Source: Glandiceps talaboti | Lineage: Eukaryota > Hemichordata > Enteropneusta > Spengelidae | Direction: 5' to 3' | DNA length: 64,000 nt | Assembly: GCF_964340395.1 (NCBI RefSeq) | Contig: NC_135549.1 | Coordinates: 7,454,001-7,518,000, forward strand | Part shown: piece after piece, positions 14,501-27,500 of the stretch | Layout of the letters: each line of letters begins with the position of its first letter | Numbering within the stretch: position 1 is the stretch's first letter | Position numbers and translations under genes: made by a program | Notes under the pieces: generated by a model | What the model was told of the DNA's origin: nothing | The model's input: only the letters and a program-made list of their open reading frames with translations | The model's database searches: none

Positions 14501-17500
14501 TCTGTGAGTCCAGCGCAATACCCACTGCAGCTCGTGCTTCTATTAGTTTACCTGGAGCAGAATCAAGTGCTGGTGATCCAGGTGCTGGTGTGTAAATTGT
14601 TGTTTCTTCTCCACTCATCCTCTCAGAACTGACAATTCCCATCACTGAAACACAGACGTCAAATCTTATCAATTCTCTTAACATAAACAAATGCACACAT
14701 TAGCGCAGAAATGTAAAAGTACTTAGTTATTCCTGGAAAACAAATTGTATAGACTTGAATGTAACCTAATTGTTTTAAATTCATGGCAAGCATATATATG
14801 AACATAAACATACCTACAAGATAAATTCTCAAAGAAAGAAAGTATCGTACCTTTGATATGGCGTATTGTAGGAGCAAGGGAAACAAACAGTCCATGCATC
14901 ACCATGGGGTATCCAGGACATGTGATCCCTAGGCAATGTGTAAACTCACTGGTTGGCAGTAGAAACAACTCTGTCCTCTCTGCAATTCTTACTATACCAG
15001 CCTATCAAGTGAATGTACAAATTGATAACAGTGAGGTGTATGGTGACATTCATATATATCAGGGTTTAGCACCCCCATAAAAGAGGACTATCTGGTAAAA
15101 TACCAGAGGAACCATGGTAGATTTTACCAACTTACCACCCTTCATGAAGTCATGGCAAACAGTGTATATGGATTCACTAAAGACATAGATTAGATTGGGA
15201 TAATTTATGCTAAAAGTCCCAGAATACACTTGCTATCTCTTTATTAGACATGCAACTGATCTGAAGATTCATTGATTAATTGTCTGAAGACACAGTCTAT
15301 AGTTGCTGACTTTCACTGAAAACCGATTCACACAAAAGAGTGTAGGGGTACATTGAGAGAGACACATGATAACTTCTCACCATCTTGTGTGTTTCCAGAT
15401 ACTTCATCAATCTCCATAGTCTACCTCTGAAATCATTCACTGCTTTCACCTCGGAATACACATAGTACTTGCCATCCATGTAAACTGAAAAGACATGAAG
15501 AAAATAACTACATTTATACTACAGCAGGACAATAACCATAATTCCTAGGGTCAGTAAAGAACACTCAATTTACCTTAAAATATATGATAGTGTGATGTGG
15601 AATTCAACCCTGTTTCCATAGGGTCTCAGGCCACACTCACAGAGAGCAATATTTAAAGGATGATCACACAATGTCGCACAACCTTAATAAACAAACTTTG
15701 TTCACTTATGACAAAACTCCCTCCCCCTTCCCTTAAATGAACATTCACAAGTACAACATCGCAACTATTGACCCACCTTCTTTTTCACCTGTGTTGATAG
15801 GGAGTCCTTTTGAGAACACTCTGGGAGCAAAATACATCCTCAGTCTATCAAATGGAATTTTCAGTGATAAGTTGATGTTGCTAAGTCTGAAAGAATAATG
15901 GGTATATCAGTTACAAAGCAATTTCCATTTCCTTTACCTTTCTGAAGATATATCACAGAAATCTGTTTACAGCACATTTCTATTCTGATAACTTTATTGT
16001 ATATGCCATATTATGCATATATGGAAATATAAAGATTTCATGTTTCACTTGCCACTAGTAGTGCTGCTCACAAACCATTGTTTGGCTGGAAGTGAGGGCC
16101 AGAATGGTTTAGTATTCTAGCGTAAAGACAGCAGACATAAAAGTGACCACTCTCTTTCAGCCCTGTTCTTGCTGTACTGTTTTAGTAGTGACTACCAGTT
16201 TCTCAAAACAGTCCTAAACACTACAGTAATGTGCTTTTAAAAACTCACATTTTTCAGTCATTTTTATAATATACACAGTTTCATGCATTGCCCTATGCAA
16301 TACATAGAGAGTGACATCACTGCAGTGACATTACTAGTAGCAATAAACTGGCACAACAAAACTGAATGTAATTTAATTTGGCAGTTTCTTTACTTTACTT
16401 GTTAAAGTACAATCATATATAGTTTATGACGGAACTTGATAGAAACTTCAGTATATCTGTTCAGTTTAGTCAGTAAATGATTCCACTCATATTCCCGTAC
16501 TAATGAGAAAATAAGGGAACATAAAAAGAATATGAGAAGAGCAAGTTTAGGTCTTTGACATTGGCTGGTTGAATTGAGTTAACAGTTAACATACAAGTAT
16601 GATCACCAGTTGTTGTCACCTTAACCACGTCATTTGCAGCATATGTAGTCCCTATCTACTACTACACCATTTATTGGCAGCAAGCAAATGACCAAGGCTA
16701 GAGGTTCTAGTAAAAAATTCTTATAATGATGTCATAATTTAGTTGTGTGAAATTGGCTTAAATAATTTTCAGCATAAAAGTATCATATTTTTCAGTAACT
16801 TACATGTGAGCTGGTTGTATGGGAGATGAGTATGATATGAGCTTAACATTGCACAGAGTTTGAGTTTTGTTACTGAGTTGACCCATCCATAACATATAAC
16901 CATTGTCACTTTGAGTTTCATACTGACCAGCTGGATCGATATAGAAACAATGTTGAAGTTAGTCAACAATAAATAAAATTGATCATAAACTATAAATTTC
17001 ACAACACCACCTCACTGCTTCTACAACTTTAGACTCAGTAAGGCTTTTTTTGGACGTCTCATACCATAAATAGAATCCATGAATTGTGGATATTGACGGA
17101 CTTTCCTGTACATTCTTGAAATGCAATTTCACTTTCTGTTCCCTGCAAGCTTGTGGCAATATACAGTTTGAAATAAATTATCCATTTGACAAATGTATTT
17201 AATTCAATACTTTGGTTCTGTTCGAACATGTGCATTGAAAAAAAACTTATTTCGAGTACTAGGGACTAACTTTTCAATAATGACACAAAGCAATATGCAA
17301 TGACTCTTTGCTTTGTAAATATTGCCCAGTATAATTCGGTGTGAGTTTTAGCTGAGTTCTGACAGGTTAATATTCTAACTTCATCACTATATTTTGGTAG
17401 GACACTGAACTGTTGGTACACATACCTTCGAGTATTGATGGATCTTTGAAAATTGGAACAATTTTTGATCCCATCATGGACATGCCAGCTATTGGTGGTG

Positions 17501-18441
17501 TTACTGGACTTCTGATGGATACTCTGTACAAATTATAATACAAAGGAGCAAACACAGAAAATACACAACATGAGAATCATAGATAGATGTACAAACATAG
17601 ACATAATATCTAATGCCTCATTCTGTCAATATTCTGTCGAGTCAGTTTTGTGTTGTGTAAGCAAACACATCAAGGAGGTGTATGTGTGCATACACATGAT
17701 TTGAGTACATATTTTGTGTACATGTGTGTTAACTGTATGCTTATATGTATATGTGTTACATGTACATGAGAACGTCGTGTATGTGTGCACACAAGTATAC
17801 ATGTGTGGTATGTGTACATGTATACAAGTATGGTGTGTTATATGTATGTGTACAAGTGTGTGTTACATGTGCATGTGTGTTATATGCATGTGTGCATTCT
17901 TGTACACATGTTACGAGTACATGTATGTGGTATGTGTATATGTTCACAAGTTCATTTCTGGTAAGAAGTTAAATCTACACAGCTTGTTAGACTCAAATAA
18001 AGTGCAACTTTCTGTTACTTTACACCTCCAATGTGTCCATTATTATATAGACAATACAATAAATTGACATTTTATAATGTGTACAAGTAACATTATATAC
18101 CATTTAGAAAGTCAATTAATACCTACCCTGATCTTGGAGGTGTAGGTGTTGATAGCAAAAGACTATGAGGTGATGATTTAGGAGGATTCTGATATTGAAA
18201 ACATAAGATAGCATAGGGACACAGATGCCTTGGTCGTTCCAACATATCAAGCTCACCATACTCATATACATAAAACTGTAGAAAACAAACAAAGAGACAT
18301 CCAAGGTTGGACATGGGTATCAAAATCATTATACTGCAAAATAGACACAAGAGTACATATTGTTGCCTGATTTCAGCAACGCCATATTTTATATCAATGT
18401 AGTTATAGTCTCTTGATCTGGATATGCTATCATCACCATTG

Positions 18442-18501
<60 letters not shown>

Positions 18502-21500
18502 AAGTTATTACCAGGATTCCAATTACTTATCATTCAGCACAATAGCCTGTGCAGTGCATATTTAAAGAAGCATTAATGCAAAAAATTATCATTCAATTTC
18601 TCAATGTTTTATATAGAGATTGAAAATTTGATAACAAACTTTGCATATGAATGACACAGAGCTATTGTGAAATGATGAAGGCACGCTACCAGTATGTTTA
18701 AGGTAAAGGCAATTTTCACACTGTCATTAAGTTATTAACATTAAAGGACAATATTCTAGACTTGACAACAGTAATAATGACATGCACTTTTGGAAAACTT
18801 AACAAAATTCACACACTTTAACTCCAAAACTGTTATCATGTTCAAATCATAGTTGACAAGTAACAGGCCACTTACGCCCTCAATTAACAAAGACATTGGC
18901 TGATGCAATTTGTGTTGGACAATAGTTTCTTTTTACATTCCACATAGCAACTTCACTTCAAAATAGATTTATCCAAACATGAGCCAATATGAGGTTTCTT
19001 AAAATGTACTGCTACTATGCATGATAAAAATATGTTATTATTATTATTAATATTATTATGAAAATCTTCATACACTTTGAACACTAATTCCAAAACTACT
19101 ATGACTCAAGCAGAATGCTTGTTAACCTCTATTGATGATACATATAATGTTGCATATTACATACCTGAGTTGAATCAAACGCTTGTTTTGCTGTGAGATT
19201 TGAGATATTTAAATTGGCACTCTTAGAGACATGGCAGTCATAGTTAGGTGTGGGTTCTAGCAGGTTCCAGGTCTGATGTTGTTCATTGATAGCCTTTACT
19301 TTTCCCTGTAAGTTACATCAGAATTCCTGTCAATGGTATTGTTGCTGTTGATCACTATACAAAGGTTGTATGACCTCACAGGGTCAATCTTATTGACATA
19401 CATTTTAACTGTGACTATTCACAATTAAACTACCATGTGACTATTCACAATTAAACCACCATGTTGACAACAATACTCAGCATGTAATTTATTAACTACC
19501 AGTACAATTCAAAAATGGTTTTAAAAAGTCATATCTACACACAGCATACATCATATTTTAAGACTTTATATATTGTTGATAGCTGAATACTGAGTAACAT
19601 ATTTACACAGTACATAGTTCAAGTAGTGTGCTGTGTTTTGATGGGGTTGTTTTTGCTACTTCACCGTCTATAAATAAAGATTTGAGAGCTGAGAAATGTC
19701 AACAGAATGTGTTTTATGACACTGACAATGTCAAGAATCAATATTTTCAGGTGTTGTAAACTATTATTTGCAGTATTTTTTTTTCATTCTTTTTTATCAT
19801 AAATTCTGTTGAATAATTTTTAGAATACTAGTAGGAACAGTAAAGTTTACAATTGATTTATTTAAAACAAAACATACAATGACATAAATTCTTAGGTTAC
19901 CAGTCGTGCAAAACAACGGGGACACAGCTTTGATGCCACATATTTCATTATGACTTTGTACCTCTTACTCATTGTTAGATTTTTGATGGGTAATTTGCAA
20001 TTCTTATGTCTCGTACATCTAAACAAGTAGTCACAATATCCTACAATCCTTTTAAAATCAAAGTAATTTTCTGCCTCAAATTTAAGTGTGAGTACAAGAA
20101 TGAATGGAGCAATTATTTCTTATCGACAACACCATAGAGTTTTTCTCTGTAAAGTACACGGCATAACAATCTGTTTTCAAAAACAAATACTTTCACATTA
20201 AATTTCTGTGTTATAAAAATGGCATGGACTAACCTTGATTAATTTGAATACGATGAGAACAGCTCTTGTGCCAACAGGCAGCAAGGAACGTTGAATCAAA
20301 TCAGAATATCTTGACACATATACACCTGATGTAATAGAGGAATGGAATACAGAGATGGTCAGTATATTGACAAGATTCAAAGAACAGTAGCCATATAGCC
20401 CAAAGATTTAAACCATAGATTCTTTGTTTTACATGATGTACGTTGCAAGTCTGTTCACTTTGAGCCAACTTTACTCTCTGTGTACCCAAGGTCTGTTCAT
20501 AGACCCTACTGTGTTCATTTTAGGTCTGTTCACTTTGAGCCAACTTACTCTGTGTACACCTTAAATTCTATGGTTTCAATAGTCTGTCCTTTACCTCGGT
20601 GGAGAATGGCATTTTAAGAAACAAGCGAATCTCTCTTGTTCATTGTGAACAAACCTTACAAGAAACACAACCAAAATATTGAGACAGAAAGCGGTAGCAA
20701 ATAGAAATCAAGCTAAAGTTTGTCTATGTCTAAAGGTATCAAAATGAATGAAGTTTGATAATATAGAACTCTGTATGTCGTGTTCCTCTTTTGGGAATAA
20801 TATCTGTGAGTAAATCAGTGAAAAGACACATCTGTGCAATAAGTGCTTCTTCTTTCATCAAATATCTACGATTTATAAACATTCATTCTATATATGCACA
20901 ACCAACACAAAGTGAACAGTCTTTTATTTCCCACACTATACATGGAATAACTACATTTTATTCTGAATTCTTTTTACTGTGGTGACTTTTATAATTCAGT
21001 TTCTACTCTACTTGATATATTTTCAAAGCAATACTCACCCATTTTAGGATTCCCTAAACAAGTTACTGGGCTGTTGTCCACTATCAAGCCATGCTGACAA
21101 ATCTCTTTCGCCTATGGCAATATTAAAAAAAGAAGAAGTTTGCCCTCCTTTACAGTAAAACAAAAGGAAAATCCATCCAAACTCCTATATTTGTACATCT
21201 AGATGGCTTACAATTAGATGTTATTTCCAAATATCTTCTTTGTTCAGCCAAGGAAAATATGAGAGACCTAAGGGGCCTTGTCACTAGTCAAATTGTCAAG
21301 TCATGACTAACTTACATTGTAGATCACAAGTATTTTTCTGTCTCTCAATGATGAAACATATTATTGAATAATTTAATACCTCCTCAAATATAAATTATGA
21401 AAAATCGCGAAAAACCCCCGGAACATTTAGACTCATATTTTGAACATTACACAATAAGTCATGTAGACGTGAGTTATCAAGACTTGAATAAACCAGGGTA

Positions 21501-24500
21501 TAAAATGCATATTTTTTGTTCAAAAGTGTTCAACTTGGCTTGTGTAGGGCATAATTCTTCTTTCTCAAGGATGAGTAAAAGAAAGTCAGCCCTTAGAATG
21601 CTATGTTGGTAAAATGTCACGGCACTGAAGGGCCTGAAGCAGTTGCAAGTCTTTTCACTATCTCAACACACTGACTTTTTTAAGCCGACATCTCCCATAT
21701 CAGTCAATGTTTCAAGGGTTTAGACATCAAATGATGTGTTATGTGTGTGAATTAGTAAAATAACATTGTAATTCCAAGTTTGAGTGTAATTTTCTATAGC
21801 CCTGTGTAAACTGTAAGGTAAAATTGCTAGGACTAGGATTTTATACAGTCAATGGCATTGTAAGGGTTAATCATTCCAAGTCAATCTACATATTATGATG
21901 TCCAATACTGTAGATATATGTAATAACACAATAATACTTTCATAGCCCCATTATCACTCATGATAGATGTCATTATATTAATAAAGTCAAATGGAATATA
22001 CAATGTGATAACCATTTGCATCGAAATTCTAATTTCATGTCTGGTTTCATTTGAGTGATCACAACTCTTATGTCATTGCTGAAAACTAGTCTGACTGGCA
22101 TATTAATTATATTGCTTATTTTCTCATCTTCAGATGTCCAATTATAATAATGGTTTTGTTATCATCCCATTATTTTTGCTACCCTGAATATCATATAACA
22201 TTTGCTCTACATAAAAGCTTAGTCTTTCATCATGCAAACTGCCATGAGAGGGAGAAAGCGGAAATCTGTTTCTGTTATCAATTATTTCAAAGTCCAATGA
22301 TAAAAGGGACCACTAATAGTACTTTGTATGTGGCGTCACAAGCTAACAATGCCTTACCTGTTCCATATTTTCCACACAAAAGAAAGCATACTGTTCATTG
22401 AGTTCTTTTTCTGTTCTCCCTTCACTTTTCATCTCTTTCTTCCTCTCTTGGTACTGTGAAATGAAATGAAATGATATTCCATCATGAAAATACAGTTATT
22501 ACTAAAACTATTGGAGACTAAATACACATGTTAATAATCAAAGTTTCTTTGAAATGTAAGACCCCACTCTCCTATGTGCACATGATTCTAGAACTCTAAA
22601 CATCTATACCAAACAAAATCTATAAACTTGGATGATAGCATTATTACCATTCGGGATTCAAAGTTTATAACTGTCATGACCTAAACACTGGTTTGCAATC
22701 AAGGTTGCAAACTAGATGTGTCTGGACCTTTGTAAATGTATCAGTGTTGCAGCCAGCTTTTGGAAAGAGTGGGATATAGTGTCCCAAGACTTTCATTTTT
22801 CTGGGTCATCATAAATATTTTTGGGGACATTATCATTTTTAAAAAGCACCAATGGCATTGTAGCACAACTGTACAGTTTTTAAAAATATTTACACACATG
22901 CTGATCCATGCTAGATATTTGCTGAATGATTATGCAGTTGCCTATCCAACCCTGTTGTCATCTATGCAATATACGTGATCATTTGGCTGTTGCTTTAGGC
23001 ATGGTCATGTTGCACACTATTGCTAAACATATTTGCATACAATGTTAGTGTGGGTCATTTATGACCCATCATGATCATTTCCAAAATTTGCGTCAAATGA
23101 CCACAAAACCCCATCTGGCTGTAACACTGGTGTATGGGTTGTAATACTGATTAAAATCAGGTAAACCAGGTCCTTCATTTGGCTAATGCTACAAAGATTT
23201 CACAATGGGCATTACAAGCAAGCAGAGAGAGAGAGAGAGAGACAGAGAGAGAGAGCTCTACACTTTGTTGTGAACCATTTTGGTTTCTCACATTTATTGC
23301 TGATGTGTGGAAACTATGAGAAATCTCAAGCCACAGCAAACATTACACACAACACAGCTGCTACAATTTACTTTATCTTGATTGTGTGTGTGTCTATGCT
23401 GAGCACACATTCTAGATACAAAGTTACCAGGCAAGGGAACTGTAGCAAACTACAGAGAATATAAGCAACTCTGACATGATTTGAGACTGAGTCATTTCAG
23501 ACATTTTTAATTTTCAAAGTGTAATCTAATAATAATATAGCAATATTGCACATCAGTGTGCCCTCTAATGATAGTCAAATTGAGAAAAAATGGCAGTTCT
23601 TGTGCGTCACCACATAGCATAGTAAGAGAATAAGGGAATACCAAATTTTGGTGCATCACGAGGAATTGTGTGCATCAGTGGCACATCAAATTGGCTTAGA
23701 GGGCACACTGTTGCACATGTACGTATTACATAATAACACAGGTATCTCAGTTTTAGAGTCTAATATTCATATTCATCAAATATCCATTATTGCTACCTGA
23801 AAAGGTTAGTCATTTCAATCTCTCCCGGGAATGATGTCTTTGGTTCAATATGTAACTTGGATAGATGACTCAGAGACCAGTTCATATACATGTACATATA
23901 TTACCATTATAGAAAGGAGTAACATGGAACTCTTATATATTTTATATATAAATTTTTTCCAAACTGGAGCTTTGTTGATGATGACAAATGGGTTTCATAG
24001 CCCCACAACAAACATTATATTTAGTACCACATATTCTTTCATTTTGCTTGACTTCCAAAAGATAACATATGTTTGATGAAAAATTTGGCTTGTGGTAGAT
24101 ATTATGTGTCTGCTGTTATTAAGGTTTATTCTGAATCCTAAATTCTATAGTTAAAGTTGGGCTCATGGTACATGTTCTGGTTCTTCAGTTCTTACAGCCT
24201 ATCTGTAGACTTGAAGGACTAAATGCTAGTAAGTATTACACTATTCCATTTATCAATGCCATTTAAAAAAAAATTTTTTTGCTTGTCTGAAGCTAAAATA
24301 CATGACCAGAAAAAATTCAGAACATCAAAACGGCAGGTAGGATAGCTGAAATAGTGTCGTAGCATTAGTCCTGCAAGACTACGTGTAGGCTAATTTTTAT
24401 ATTTATGCATTGTTAGTAGAGAGGATTTTTTAATGAATTTAATTAAATACATTGCATCCTCATCTACTGACCCCTTCATTTCTGTCTCGTCATATAAATT

Positions 24501-27500
24501 AACTTAATTAAAGTGGCTATATGGACAAGGACTGGCCATTTAATTGGACTTTTAATTTATAAAACAATTTTATCATGGCTTCCTACTTGAAAATTCAATT
24601 TGAAATAATATTGACCCAGTGTCTGTTTGTAACATAATAGTGCAAAAAGCTAAATATTGTGTAAAAAGTTTGTTGTTCTACGTAGTAAAATAACAAAACA
24701 TTTTGCACATTTATTGATCTTTTGCAATTTATTTAGTTACAAACACAGGCTTTGTCAATATTGTTTCACATTGATTTTTCATGTAGTGGGAAGCCATGAT
24801 AAAATTGTTTTATAATAATATAAATTAAAAGTCGAAAATAAATACCCAATCCTCATCCATATGGCCACTATAACTCATCAATAAATAAGCATCCACAAAT
24901 GAAAACACAATGCATACCCTGATATGTTCATGACAGGATTTGATCAACAAAATATTACAAACATGGGTAAGGACAGCTGGATAAAAAATTTAAACTTGTG
25001 TAATCATGGCACAGTTTACATGTAAATCTCGCTGCAGGATGATAGCTTGACGAAAAATCTACAATGATCAAATGCATCCAACTGTTTCATTCATACCCAA
25101 AATTTAAAATATATCTTTTCTCTCTGGGTATCTCATTCTTCATTTACTAATTCACTGCGTAATAGTCAACACATGTATAGATAAACTGTTTTCAAACTTT
25201 CTGATGCACATACTTAAAGTATCTACAATAGTACATCATCATTTCACTTAATATTTCATGAATAAATCATTTGAATTGAGGACATAGTGCTGTTCTACAT
25301 TAGCTGGTGTGTTTCTGCAGTCCATTTTCTTGATTTTTCAGGTGCTTTTCTAAAGTTAAGCATTGGTCATGAACCTGAAGCTTGGTTTTTTCATCAGATG
25401 AAAACATTTTGATCATCAGAAAAAAGACTGAAAGTTCTGAAAAGACTGATCACACAAGAAGAATCCAATGGTTTGACATACCTCTTTTGTTAGCGATTCA
25501 TTATGAACAAGGTTTAGGCCCTCGTAGATGAATCTTGCTCTAGATGTGTGATCCCTGTAACCTTTTATGACTATTGGCAAGATATCTTTGATGAACTCCC
25601 TTGAACTGAGTGGCAAACTTTGCAGTAAGTCTGTGTAGGAATAAAGCAGACATAAAATAATTGAAAAGTTAATAATATGATATAGGCATTATCCACAAAG
25701 CATTATGACTCTACTTTATACTATATACATGTAGCCTACCAGATGGTTTCTGTGACTGTTCAATGCATTACAACTAACCATCATAATGAAAATCTCTTTG
25801 AATTCAAAGAGCAAAGTACAATAACCCATTCTAATACTCTGCCTGGAGAATCTATGATCACTAAAATATAAAATCAGCATTTCTGTTAATCTATCATGTA
25901 TCATGTATACAAACAATCATCAGATCACTGAATATCTACCACTATCAATAAATCTACCACTATCATTAAACCCCAGGGTGCAAAACAGCCATCACATTTA
26001 TGAATCCAAAATTAGCAATGATTTCAAAGATAAAAATAGATGTATTCAGATAATAAGAGTCACCTAATGCAGTATTCTTAAAAGTGGCCATATGGATTGA
26101 GTATTTATTTTGGATTTTTTATTTTTTATTTTATTTTCATGTAACCCAGAGTTGGAGGTCCTGACACACTTCCATGCATTATGTTCAATTTATTACACAT
26201 GGCAAGATAGTTTTGACAAGCAATGACAGACCAATTATTGGAAGTAACAGTATGTTGACATTACATGTACTTTGTTACAGTGGATGCATACATTAACAGT
26301 AGAGTAATATCACCTGACATATCATCACAGAAATGTAAAATTTCTTGGTTTACCAGCTATGAAAGGAATTGTTCAGTCTAAAGAAAGATCCATTCTGAGA
26401 TTTCTTTCAGTAGACTTCAAATGTATATTCCTGTAGTTTCCTTTTATTTACACTACATCACTGGGTTTACCCTATATCATCACCCCTTTTAGTCTTGCTG
26501 CTAGATGTTCAGGCTTTCTTCCGATCCGATACGCGAACGAAGTTCACAGTGAGGGCTTGCCCAAATGTCGTGATGAGTGTGTAGTCATTGTCATTCACAC
26601 ATTTCAGTTACAGCATTGGTGGTTATTTTTACAACAACAACCCCCACCCTCATCCCTGCCTTAAGCTGAATATGCATTAAAAAAATTACCTATTGTCCTC
26701 TGTTTGTGCTTGTTGTCCACGCGGTTCTCTGATTGGCAGTTATTTATATCCCTGAACTGAGAAGATGACTTTTGCTAGACCTCGGGTGTTCACCCTCGAA
26801 AGCGACCTATGGTTGCTTATCGCATTGTTTCGGAAAAACACCTGAGGTCTAGCAGCTAGACTACACCCCTTTCCGTTATTTCTTATCTCTCTGAGCTACC
26901 AAAACTCATCTCAGCACTGTTCAAGTTGTACGAATTTCATAAATTATTGAGGATGTTATTGAATATTCTAACTGCATATCTACACTAGTACACATCTGAC
27001 CAGTGAGTGATGTACATGAGTTCAATGACGTCAGAAGGGATGGTTTACGTCACATGTCAGTGCCACAGTCACATATTTATGACTTTTGGATTTAATATGT
27101 AATGTGTAGTCATAGGTTACTCCCAATATAATAACAGCTAAACTTATCCAGTATTTTATATGAAATACTTCATTCATGGAGCACTTTGATCATAAATTTC
27201 ACTTTTTTAAAATAATAATTCATATAAATTCAAAGTTAGTGAAATTCTGAAAAAGTAACAGTACTGTATACTATACGCACCTCAGCTGATAGGTTATACG
27301 GTTACTTTTCACAATTCATAAAAATCTCAAACAAGTAATGCTGCATATACATGGGGCATAAATATCCATTTTCCATTGTTATTCATCTTATTTCTTACAT
27401 AATACATTTTTAACCAACTGTTACCACATAAAGCTTAGCAGATTTATCAATGCAGCGATATAGAATCAAAGCCTATACGTCACAGAATCAACATCACAGT

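Noticed and set aside
16769-17002. Minus-strand open frame of 77 codons with an ATG
   Set aside because: It overlaps TASOR-like exon 9 in a different frame; the splice phase from exons 8 and 10 selects the other frame.
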